DNA of 64,000 nucleotides, taken from the NCBI RefSeq assembly GCF_000203815.1, contig NW_004457639.1:62001-126000 (forward strand). The letters run 5' to 3'. Shown in pieces: positions 12,426 through 22,470 of the stretch (position 1 is its first letter; each line of letters begins with the position of its first letter). This stretch comes from Cavenderia fasciculata. Taxonomy: Eukaryota > Evosea > Eumycetozoa > Acytosteliales > Cavenderiaceae. The translations under genes were made by a program, and so were the position numbers. The notes beneath the pieces were generated by a model. The model did no database searches. It was not told where the DNA came from and saw only the letters and a program-made list of their open reading frames with translations.

Positions 12426-12485
12426 TTGCTATATATGGCTTGTGAGATCATGAAAAATCCGGGTATATATATACCCCTTTTCGGG

Positions 12486-13069
12486 GGAGGGCATGGCGTG
12501 GCAAGTGAGTCGGGAGTGTGCTACCCCGGGAACGTAAAGGTCATAGGTTCGAATCCTGCCCTCGAACTTTACTTTTGGCGCCAACGTTTAACTTGACCAC
12601 AATTGGGGGGATTGAGGAGAAAAACCATCCGACTTTAGGGATCTAGAGACAGGTCACCCCCGCGGAAGGATGACCGGGTTAGTTTCCCCTTCTCAGTAGG
12701 AGATTGGGTAGCCAGACTGCAACAAGTAACGGGAAGGTAGTGGAGGACCTACTGGGCCGTCGCGATAGAAAGCCATCTGACATCTCAAATACAATATGCA
12801 ACACGTAAAGACGAGTGTCCCCAATGGGGAGTAAATCGGCGCGAGAGTTGAGAGCGGCAGTCGGTTTTGGACGCACCCAAGGCTTAAGGTTTCACCGCAA
12901 GTATGGTACTAAAATTAGAAGAAGATGGGTGCCATATTTGCGTCAACACCTTCATCTTCTTCTATTCTCTCTTCATCTATCAATAATAATATTAATAATA
13001 TAATAATTTACTAAATAATAATAACATAGAATAATTATATAACACAATATTACAGCCTATAGTGCTGAG

Positions 13070-13100
<31 letters not shown>

Positions 13101-13372
13101 CGATATCTTTAACCAATTTATTTTTAGAACAAGCAACAACCCAAAACAATCCAACATGCTTGACACTATACAATAAGATACATGATCAACGTCCATATAA
13201 CATGTATCATAGACATGGACAACCCCCAGAACAAATTAACTTTAATTCTTCTCGAGATAATCTTTATTTCTTGCTGGTCAATTAAAATGTATAATTAATA
13301 AAACTTTGTAACTTCTGAGTACTACTCTTCCCGATAGGAGAGAACAGGAAAAGAATTACTTTAAAAAAAAAA
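12486..13372 (+). mobile_element. SINE-like non-autonomous retroelement with LINE-derived tail
   Basis: The element is bounded by a perfect 16-bp duplication, TATACCCCTTTTCGGG, at 12470-12485 and 13373-13388. The first 90 bp are GC-rich with a perfect pol III B box (GGTTCGAATCC, about 12545-12555) and a degenerate A-box-like TGGCAAGTGAG. The ends GAGGGCA and TGCCCTC can pair. A GC-rich body (about 12580-12930) has no recognisable protein. From about 12940 the sequence matches the tail of the LINE at 8361-8757: an AT-rich segment, an internal A tract of about 30, then about 270 bp ending TTACTTT and ten A. Pol III head, unrelated body, LINE tail, oligo(A) and TSD together define a SINE (family knowledge). 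Its 5' end lies 61 bp from tRNA-iMet and it points away. Confidence 0.8.
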
Positions 13373-13387
13373 TATACCCCTTTTCGG

Positions 13388-13500
13388 GAGTTTGGAATTT
13401 TTCTGTAATATAGTTAAAAAGTATAATTAAAACTTTGTAACTTCTGAGTACTATTCTTCCCGATAGGAGAGACCAGGTAAAGAATTACCTTAAAAAAAAA
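13388..13500 (+). mobile_element. Mini-copy of the same retroelement family (both ends, no interior)
   Basis: It begins GAGTTTGGAATTTTTCTGTA, the same start as the element at 36298. From about 13413 it carries the last 85 bp of the LINE/SINE tail: AACTTTGTAACTTCTGAGTA, the TCTTCCCGATAGGAGA hairpin, then nine A. The interior is absent. Imperfect repeats TACCCCTTTT flank it at 13375 and 13501. It sits directly outside the SINE duplication, so the SINE landed between it and the tRNA. Confidence 0.65.
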
Positions 13501-13504
13501 TACC

Positions 13505-13560
13505 CCTTTTTTGCTATATATGGTCTGTGAGACCATGAAAAAACGGGCCTATATATACCC
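13505..13560 (+). repeat. Duplicate of the tRNA-iMet upstream flank
   Basis: TTTGCTATATATGG...TGTGAGA.CATGAAAAA...TATATATACCCC at 13505-13556 repeats 12425-12478 with a few differences. The two copies bracket the SINE and the mini-copy, so the tRNA flank was duplicated before or during the insertions. Confidence 0.65.
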
Positions 13561-14508
13561 CCCTCTCTATATGACTGTGAGAATCGTGAAAAAAATCGCG
13601 CCTCTTTATTGATCGTCAACTCAGTTTTCCACCACCGTCTTTTGGATCCAAAAAGCTTAAACTACCCCCGTTTAAACATGCCTACCATCGGATAAAGATA
13701 ATGTCTTTTAACGCCAAGTTCACAGAGGATCCAAATCATGGATCAACGCAAACTGATCTATTGCCAATAGGAATACTTTTTGTATTTACACCAGTTCCAA
13801 GCCAAAGGGGTTGATCCGGATTAAACGAATACTCGAGCTTTGTGAACAAGAAAGAATTAAATGGTTGGCTTGCTCAAAAATGAAGAATGAAAGATACATT
13901 GGTCAAGAGATTGCAGATCATCATATAACCAAGCTAATGATCGAAACTGGTATCGATAAATTTTTAGCATAAAATTGCACTCGAATCCGTCAAAGATTGG
14001 CTCTCTTTAAAAGACTCCATATTCAACCACCAACCAAAAAAATAACAACAACAGTATCCCCCAACAAACAAAAAGACAATATCGGCCTATATCCAAGATT
14101 TTTATAAAAGACAAGATTGGAAATAGGTTGTGATACAAGACCAACCAACAAATCAGAGTGAAAAAGAAACCAATCACCCAAGTACAAGACGCTCAGACAA
14201 ATATGAACAACAAATCTCCCAACCAAGATTGTTCAAAACAATTCCACAAGTCCAAATTTTAAAAAATTACCCCATAAATCTTATGCTCTCATGATATATT
14301 AAACTCATAATTTAGTCTTGTTTTTTATTATTTTTTTGTATATAAATTCCTTTAATTTTTCAATTAAAAGAAATAATTTATTTTAGTTTTAGTCTTGGGT
14401 TTTGGGGGGGATTATATGTAAGTGATACAACAACAATAATGATATGATTTTTTTCTTTTTTTTTTTTCTTTTTTTCATTTTCTATTTTTTTCTATTCTAT
14501 TTCTATTT
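13561..14508. other. Gene-poor stretch with an uncharacterised ORF relic (13757-13972, plus)
   Basis: An open frame of 71 codons without an initial ATG runs from 13757 to the TAA at 13972. It includes ILELCEQERIKWLACSK and then ERYIGQEIADHHITKLMIET. The composition is protein-like, not repeat-like, and I do not recognise it. A second short frame starts MSFNAKFTEDPNHG at about 13700. The rest, up to the Pumilio stop at 14509, is AT-rich with nothing evident. These may be leftovers of a mobile or host gene. Confidence 0.35.
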
Positions 14509-17500
14509 TTAAAAATATTCTCTACCTTCTTTAATGATTTTGTTTTGAATACGTTTACCATAGGGAGTATTTTTGAGTTGAGCCAAATGAGGTTTGATAG
14601 CCTCGACCAACTTGGTGTGTTGGTGTGGTTCTGCAATGGTAAGAGAGGTTTGAATGACATAGTTGGCAAATGGATCCTGTAAAAGATGCAACAAGGTGTC
14701 ACAATCGATGAGTTCCTGGATGAGGTTGCCTCGCGTGATGGGGTCTGCAACGTGCAAACACTTTTCCACTACATTGGACGAAAACTTTTGAGTGGCGAGA
14801 ATGGAAACATGTCCAACAAATCTCTTGGCCATCTCACAAGTCAAACCTGGGAATGGAAGGTCGAGAACATACTGAACAACATAATTACCAAATGGATCTT
14901 GAACGAGTACCAAGGAATTGGCAATAACCTCTTGAATGAGTTGAACCTTTTGAGTCTCTGAAGCGTGATCAATGCAACGTTGAAGGACACAACAACCGTG
15001 ACGATGAGTAGCGACGGCAATACAATTGGCCGACGACGAAACAGAATCATAGATGAATTGATTGTCGGGTGGTGCCAACTTGTTTAGACATTTTTGAATG
15101 ACGTGGTTACCATTGAGATCTTGAATGAGTGGGACGACATGTTGAGCGAGTGACTTTTTAATGAGAGCAATTTGTTCGGGCGTGGTAAGGAATTCAATCA
15201 TCTTTTGAACGGCTCTAGTACCATGCATATTCATCGAGATGCGTACAATATCTGGTCCAACCTTGTCAATAATCACAAGACGTTGACGATCATTACAATG
15301 TTCCAATAGTTTTTGACAAAGATAATTACCAAATGGATCGGTCATCAACTCCAACATGTATTCGCAAACCTCTTTGAAAATGAGTTCAGTCAATGGTTCA
15401 TCACCCTCTTCCAATTTCTTTTGAAGGAATCTACAACCATGTTGATCACGACACAATGGATAGATTGAACTTGAAATTTGATCAATCGATGTATATTGTT
15501 TGTTGGCAATCATTTCAATCTTTCCTGTTATATCCAAATTTGCTGTTCCAGTTGGTATTGGTATATTTGAACTTGAATTTAAATTTAAATTTAAATTTAT
15601 ACCTGCCAATGTTATATTTTGTGATGATGATGAAGATGATGAAGTATTTTGATTATTATTTTGATTATTATTTTGATTATTATTATTATTATTCTTATTA
15701 TTATTTTGATTATTATTTTTATTATTATTATTATTTAATTGTTTTGGTTTTTCTGGTTGGTTTGATTGATTCATTTCTGTTGATGATAATATTGGTAAAC
15801 TCTTTCTTGAATTCTTTTTGTTATTTTGATTATTTTGATTATTTTGATTATTTTGATTATTTTGTTGTTGAAGAGGTTGATTATTTTTATTATTCTTTTG
15901 TTGTTGTAATGGTTGTTGTTGTTGTTGTTGTTGTATTGGTTGTTGTTGAATAATTAGAGTTGGAGCATTATTATTATTATTACTTTGATTTTGATTTTGA
16001 TTTTGATTTTGATTTTGATTTTGATTTTGATTTTGATTTTGATTACTTTCATCCTTTTCATCATGAACAAAATTACATTTACTACCTCTACTACAATAAC
16101 CTTGAGTAAAATATCTGCAAACTTGAGATGGTGAAGTGTTGTTGTTTAAATCATTTGGTGGAGTTGGAGTTCTAGATGGAGTTGTTTGATTTGTTGTAGA
16201 CTTTTTATCTTCCATATTATAATATCTTTCAAATGATGATTCAATATCACCACCAATCAAATTTTTGGTTGCTGGAGCAATCGGTGTTGGAGCATGAATT
16301 CCTGTTGGTTTACCAATATGTTGTTGTTGTTGTTGTTGCAATGGTTGTTGTTGTTGTTGTTGAACTGGAACACCACGTGGTTGTGGTTCAAACATTTTAT
16401 CCTTCCAAGTATTTGAATGAAGTGAACTATTTGAAATACTTCTTGGTAATCCTCCATTATTATTACCACTATTATTATTGCCGTTTTGATTATCATCAAT
16501 TAATTGATTAACAGTTGAATAGGCAACTTCAAAAGATGATTTAATCAATTCACGTGGAGTGGTACCTTCACCTTCTGGATTATCATTGACTGATAATTGT
16601 TGAATCTTTCTTTGTAATGGTCCTAATCCTGGTGGTGGTGGTGATGTCCAATTGGTACCATGATCAGATGATGATTGTCTAGAATCAAAATATTTGTTAT
16701 TATTATTTTGAAATTGTCCTTGTCCATTCATCATATGATGTTGTTGTTGTTGTTGTTGATTCTTTTGTGGTTGTGGTTGATAGAATTGTTGTTGTTGTTG
16801 ATGAGTATTATGATGACCATGTGATTGTTGTTGTTGTTGATGATGATGATGATTATTATGATGACCGTGTGATTGTTGTTGTTGGTGATGATAGTTATTT
16901 TGTTGTTGTTGTTGTTGATGATGATGTTGTTGTTGTTGAACTGGAACTTGAACTTGAACTTGTTGAACTGGAACTACTTGACCAACTTGACCTCCAACTT
17001 GATTTCCAACTTGACTTCCAGGTCTATGTTGATAGAATTGTTGTTGTTGATGTTGTTCAGCTTGTCTTTGTAATTGAAGTAATTGTTGTTGTTGTTGATG
17101 AATCATACCCAAAATGTTTTGTCTAAAATATGCCTAAAAATAATAATAATAATGATTAATTTTCTCTTTTCTCTCCATTTTTCTTTTCTTTTTTTCTATT
17201 TACCTCATTAAACATTTCATCACCAATATTATCAGGAAAATTATAAAAGGAAGGTTGATTTTCAAGAGGAGGAGGAAGTTTACTTTGATTTTGATGTTTT
17301 TGATAGAATTCCAAATAGTTTTCATCACATCTGATATCGTTAAACAATTGATCGGTCGCTCTAAACGCAAACAAACTATTGCTATTAAGGGTCATACCCA
17401 TGATGGGCGGAGCAGATGTTGAACGATCTGGAGGTTTAAAATTCAAATTACGTAGTAATTCCTCTTCATCTTCTTCCTCTTCTTCTTTGCCATTATTATT

Positions 17501-17515
17501 GTTGTTGTCAATCAT
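14509..17515 (-). CDS. Pumilio/PUF RNA-binding protein with a CCCH zinc finger
   Basis: Exons (complement): 17204-17515 and 14509-17133 (978 residues). The C-terminal third is a complete PUF domain of eight helical repeats with base-reading triads, for example DQHGCRFLQKKL, DPFGNYLCQKLL, NMHGTRAVQKMI, DLNGNHVIQKCL, HRHGCCVLQRCI, DPFGNYVVQYVL, QKFSSNVVEKCL and DPFANYVIQTSL. PUF proteins bind mRNA 3' UTRs and repress translation or promote decay in the cytoplasm (family knowledge). About residue 420 there is a CCCH finger, CRYFTQGYCSRGSKCNFVH (C-x7-C-x5-C-x3-H), which is uncommon in PUF proteins. Long Gln, His and Asn runs fill the rest. The ATG at 17515 begins MIDNNNN. The frame stays open a little further upstream, so an earlier 5' exon cannot be excluded. 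Confidence 0.92.
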
Positions 17516-18177
17516 GATGGAGGCCCTCTTTAATTGAGGTTGAAGATGTTGTGGTGGTTGTTGATGGTGTTGTTGTCTATCCGTTTTTTTCTTTATCTAT
17601 ATTCTTTATAGTCGTCTTGCAAGAAACTATAAATCACTACTATTGTACTCTAGATTGGTGTCTATGTTGTAGTCTCTACCACTACTCGGTTGATTCCTAA
17701 AATAAATACTATGTTTTGATACTGTTGTTACAACAAAATAAATAGAAATAAATAGAAAAACTAAAAGATTTAGGTTAATAAAAGAGAAAGAGAAAGAAAG
17801 AAAAAAAAAAACAATGATTGAATTGAAATGAATATAGAGGTGGTGGGTGAACCGCCTGATCACAAAACAAGCAAGAGAAGAGAAGGGGGCAAACTCTTCT
17901 TTTTTGTATTTTTTTTTTTTTTGCCTTTGCTTTTACTGTTTTGGTGTTGGTATTGTGATATAGAAGAGCTTTAGTTCCTTACTTCTACTAATACTATAGT
18001 TGGGTAATTAAGAGAGAGTTTTGTTTATTCAAATGAACGTTAACGATGGTGATGATGTCAACAACAGAAAAAAAAATTAAAAAAAATTATTTTCAAAAAT
18101 GTGTTGCTGGTCCTGGATCGTTTGTATCATATGATGTAAATATTCTTAAGAAATAAAAAAGATTTATAGGTTTGATT

Positions 18178-18218
<41 letters not shown>

Positions 18219-18642
18219 ATATGTACGAAACGAAAAAACTGTACAAATAAACTTGTTTAAAATTCCAACAACACACAATTGTTGATTGATATTGATTGTT
18301 TGATAGGTGTGTGTGTTAATGAATGAAAAAGTCAAAAGTTGTGAACTAGTCTAGTCATATGATGGTTGATTCTTTTAAACAACTATAGTGATTTGATCAA
18401 ATCTTACCAATTCGATTATTGTTATTTCTGTCTCTCTCTTTTTGTTGTTTCAGTTTAGTATCGAGATAAGGGTTATAGTAAAACTTTTATAAAACAAATT
18501 AAACGGTCATGTCTCTCTCACTCTCGTTCTCACAGAGCTCTGTCAGAACAAAAAAAAAAAATTAAAAACAAATCAAAATATTTTTCCGAACGAACCGACA
18601 AACAGAAGCAAGTATATTTATAACTATAAGTTTTTTAGGATT
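17516..18642. other. Intergenic between two minus-strand genes
   Basis: About 1.1 kb of AT-rich DNA with a (TTG)n run (about 18177-18218), T tracts and (GA)n patches. Acceptor-like TTTTAG precedes a short open stretch at about 17630-17698 on the minus strand. It could be 5' UTR of the Pumilio gene but does not join in frame. No other gene is seen. Confidence 0.4.
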
Positions 18643-19756
18643 TTATACATTATGTCTTTGATATTGTTGTTCAATCAATTTTTTAGCATTTGAATCTTGT
18701 TTGGTATGGAAATCGGCAATAAGAGATGTCCATTGATGTTTGGCTCTTTGATTTGCTGTTACTTTACTAGTTGATCTTCCAATTCCCTTGTTTGCAATTT
18801 CCATTTCCTTTTCTCTCAATATTTCAATTCTTTGTTTATCTTGACTCAATAAACTTGATTGATTAATTTCTATTATTCCTTTTTGTTTTATAAGTAACTA
18901 AATAAAAATATATATATATATATTAGTCAATTGGTCAATCCTATGAATAAATTTGATTACTTACATTTTGAAGATATGTATTTTCGGTTTCACCTTTAAT
19001 AAAAGGTTGTTGAGATTGTTGTAATTTTTCTTGTTGTGTCCAATATTCCATTTCTTGTTCTTCACTCCATTGTGATGGATATTGTTGTTGTTGTTGATTT
19101 TCTTCTTCTTCATCTTCTTGAATTTCTTGTTGTACATTATTTACAGTAGTTGTTGGTAGATCAGGTTTTGGTTCATCAAATGAAAAGAATGGATCAATTT
19201 CTTCTTGTATTTGTTCTTTTTCTTCTTTTTTAGTTTCAATCTTTGATTGATTGATTTTTGTTGTTGTCGTTGTTGGTATAGAAGCCTTTTTCTTTGCCAT
19301 TAAATTCTTTCTCAATGCAGTTGGAATGAGTGGATTATTTATAATCTTTTGTTCATTTGTTGTTAAAAATGTTGTAGTCGTAGTAGTAGATGTAGATGTA
19401 GATGCATTATCATTCTTCTTATTCGTCGTCGTTGTAGTTGTAGTCTTTAATAAATCTTTATGTTTTGATTGAAGTTCTTTTAATTGTTCTTGTTTTGCTG
19501 TTGGTTCTGGTAGATAACTTGCAAATGATGATTGTGATTGTGATTGTAAATGTGATTGTTGTTGTTTCTTTCTTTGATTTTCATTGTAATAATCTGTCGA
19601 TGTATCTTTATATAATGTTGTCACAGTTCTCTTATTTTCATTGTTGTTATTGATCTTTGGTTTGTTTCCAATAGTAGTTGAAATATTCTGCTTTTTAATA
19701 TTATCATCATCATTATTATCTTGCTCTTCATCAGAAGAGTTATATTCATCAAACAT
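18643..19756 (-). CDS. PRCC-like (MAD2B-interacting, splicing-associated) protein
   Basis: Exons (complement): 18965-19756 and 18643-18897 (348 residues). The donor is AAT|GTAAGT and the acceptor TTTAG|TTA. The N-terminal two-thirds is acidic, Ser/Thr/Gln-rich and disordered. The C-terminal block, NKGIGRSTSKVTANQRAKHQ followed by WTSLIADFHTK, resembles the conserved end of PRCC family proteins (R-x-KHQ-hydrophobic-x-LI-x-x-A). PRCC is a nuclear protein linked to pre-mRNA splicing and the mitotic checkpoint (family knowledge). The match rests on the C-terminus only. Divergent from the COP9 subunit gene, with 149 bp between starts, so they probably share a promoter region. Confidence 0.55.
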
Positions 19757-19905
19757 ATTAATGTTTATAACTATTAATAAAGACGAAAAGTTTTAATTAT
19801 TTCTTTTTTCTTGATTTTTTCATTCCTCACTTCTTCAAATTTTTTAATTAACTTTTTTATTATTACTTTTTATAAACAAATATTAGAGAGATATAATACA
19901 TAAAG

Positions 19906-20064
19906 ATGTCTTCACACTTTTTTAGAAATAGATACGATGATGATTTAATGTTTGATGATATGGATGATGATATGACTGATCCAATGCAAGAACCAAAGGT
20001 TATTGTACATCAAGATTTTTTCAATAGTATGAAACAAACCAATAAAAAGAGAAGAAGATCTTCT

Positions 20065-20100
<36 letters not shown>

Positions 20101-20200
20101 TTTGAACACACTTTTAACATTATTCTTTTCTATTTCTTTTCATTTAGATTTTGAAGATGATATTGATGAAGATGAATTAATTGATAATACCAACAAATAG
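19906..20200 (+). CDS. COP9 signalosome subunit 9 (CSNAP/COPS9) homologue
   Basis: Exons 19906-20026 and 20148-20200, joined at AAT A|GTATGA ... TTTAG|AT, give exactly 57 residues. The tail reads VHQDFFNNFEDDIDEDELID, close to the VHADFFNDFEDLFDDDDIQ of human COPS9, also 57 residues. This small acidic protein binds the COP9 signalosome, which removes NEDD8 from cullins (family knowledge). Retaining the intron would give a basic, Ser-rich tail instead, so the splice is supported by similarity. The gene is easily missed because exon 2 codes for only 17 residues. It converges on the ArgRS gene, 119 bp away. Confidence 0.85.
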
Positions 20201-20319
20201 ATAAAATGATGATGATCATTGTACAGTAATAATAAATCAAGATCTTCTTCTTCTTCTTCTACTTTTTGGAATATGTAAAAAAACTACTACTACTACTTTA
20301 CTTTTTATTTTTATTTTTT

Positions 20320-22179
20320 TTACATACGTTCCAAAGGAACTAAACCAAGAATACGTAAACCATTACCAAGAATGATTTTGGCACAATGAAAGAGAGCGGT
20401 ACGAGCTTCGGCGAGGTTTTGTTCACGGTCCTTGACATAGAGGACACTGTGAGCAGAAGAGATGGCATGACACAATTCAAAGAGATAGGTGGCAACAACG
20501 TTTGGTTCCAAATTGTTGAGGGCACCTTGGAGGACATCACCATAACGACCAATGGTAACGGCCAAGGTGTATGCCTCTGGTTCGGTCAAGAGACCAAGGT
20601 CGGCATCCTTGTTGATGGCAACGTTGTTTTTACGTTCCATCGAACAGAGACGGGCATGAGCGTATTGAAGATATGGTCCTGTATCACCTTCAAATGAAAG
20701 CATACGATCCCAGTTAAAATCGTAATCCTTGTTACGTTTGGCAGAGAAATCTTGAATCACAACAGCAGAAACCGCAAGAATATCAGCTACTTCATCTGGT
20801 TTTTCAATTTCAGCATACTTGGCTTCATTCTTTTTCATTACTTCACCCATAATTTGTTTTGATTCATTTAATATATCTAGAGTAAAAAAAGGTAAGTAAA
20901 AAAATATATAAATATATTTCTATTTTTCTTTTTTACTTGCCTTCCAAGAAAACGACAGTTCCTTTACGAGTTGACATTCCTTTAACCATACCAAAACCAA
21001 TATGAGTTAAATCTTTACTCCATTCATAACCCATAGTTTCGACGATTTTGAAAAGTTGACGGAAATGTAATTCTTGTTGAGATGCAACAACATAGATCAT
21101 CTTGTCAAACTTTAAATCTTCCTTACGATAATTGGCAGCTGCAATATCACGTGTAATATACAATGTTGATCCATCTTTTTTCTTTACTAATACTTTTCCT
21201 AATTTATATGCCTATAAAAGAGAAAAAAGAAAAAAGAAATTAATAAACTTTCTATCTATTTGTCTTTTTTGTTTTGTTTTTTGTTTCTAATTACTTCTAA
21301 ATCAATAACTTTAGCACCTTCAGATTCAATGACAAGATTCTTTTCAACCAACTTATCATAAGCGTGAACCATACCATCACACATTAAACTTTCACCAGAA
21401 TAGATATCAAAGCTAACGTTGAGACGAGCATAGATGGCTTTGTATTTTTCGATGGATACGTCACGGAAACGTTTCCAAATGGCGAGAGCATCGACATCAC
21501 CATCTTCCATACGTTTAAAGTAGGAACGAGCATCGTCGTGAATCGATGGTTCAGTTTCGGCTTGTGCGTTGATTTTGACATAGACGTGGAACAAGTGAGC
21601 GATTGGATCCTTTTGGAGTTCCTCTTCACTACCAAAACGTTCAAAACCAATGGCCAACAAACCATATTGCTTACCCCAATCACCTAGATAGTTCATAGAG
21701 GTGACCTTGTAACCAACGGCACGATGAAGGTTGACCAAAAAGTTACCAATAATCGTTGAACGGAGATGACCGGCATGGAATGGCTTGGCAATGTTGGGGG
21801 AAGAGAATTCGAGGATAATGTGTTTCTCTTGGTTGGCGTCAAACGTGGCTTGCGATACACCGAAACGGTCTCCCTCTGCAAGCACTTGCTTGATAATGAT
21901 ACTGGTTTGTTGTAGACGATTGACGTTAAAGTTGAGGTAGATTCCACTAACAGACACCTTGGTGATCAAGTCATTGCATACAAACTTGTTTGCCAATTCG
22001 TTGACCAATTGATTAGGTGCTCCTGCAAGTTTCTTGAAACGATTAAGCTTTGGCAACGGTAAAGCAAAATCGGCCAAATCCTTATTCTTTGGTGCTTCTA
22101 CACATTGAATAACTTGATCTGCTGGTATATCTACCATTGCTGATATTTGTTTTGATATCTCTTGTTCAAATATACTCAT
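20320..22179 (-). CDS. argS: Arginyl-tRNA synthetase, cytosolic type
   Basis: Exons (complement): 21295-22179, 20941-21211 and 20320-20876 (570 residues). Class I motifs are present: the HIGH-like HAGH in SSPNIAKPFHAGHLRSTIIG (about residues 125-144), and GMSTRKGTVVFLEDIL in place of KMSK, typical of ArgRS. The C-terminal anticodon-binding domain ends LGLVPLERM. The enzyme charges tRNA-Arg. Intron 2 must be GC-AG (AAG|GCAAGT ... CTCTAG): only that join gives VVFLE-DILNESKQ in frame. The nearby GTAAAA donor would lead into a stop. The N-terminus has no mitochondrial presequence. Downstream neighbour COPS9 converges on it. Confidence 0.95.
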
Positions 22180-22470
22180 CCTTTTTTAAAATAAATTAAT
22201 ATATATATATATATAGAGAGAGAGAGGGAAATGAATGAATATTGACGATTGATTTAAAATGAAATGACTTCGTTTTTGGTCTTGTGTAAAAAAATTGAAG
22301 AGAAAAATATAAAAAATTAAAAAATTTTGATAATGAGTGTCTCTTGCTCTCGCTCCTATGCTAGTTTTTATAATGTTGGTATTGGAAAAAGTGAGAAATA
22401 AACTTTAATCCGATTTCCCAAACTAATAATTTAATTTAATTTATATTTATTTCTTTTTTATTTATTTTTT
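22180..22470. promoter_or_regulatory. Short intergenic between ArgRS start and GH5 end (both minus)
   Basis: This 291-bp AT-rich spacer contains a (TA)n/(GA)n patch just upstream of the ArgRS ATG. It holds the ArgRS promoter and the GH5 terminator by position only. No gene is seen. Confidence 0.4.

Noticed and set aside
12490-12570. Functional tRNA at the head of the SINE
   Set aside because: The B box is perfect, but no consistent D and anticodon arms can be drawn and the acceptor and T stems compete. It is treated as a pol III promoter of a SINE.
15393-17126. Plus-strand Val/Asp/Tyr-rich ORFs over the Pumilio gene
   Set aside because: They are antisense shadows of Gln and Asn codon runs.
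17627-17863. 78-codon minus-strand ORF upstream of the Pumilio gene
   Set aside because: Mostly Phe/Leu/Ser from a T-rich spacer, and it does not join the Pumilio frame.
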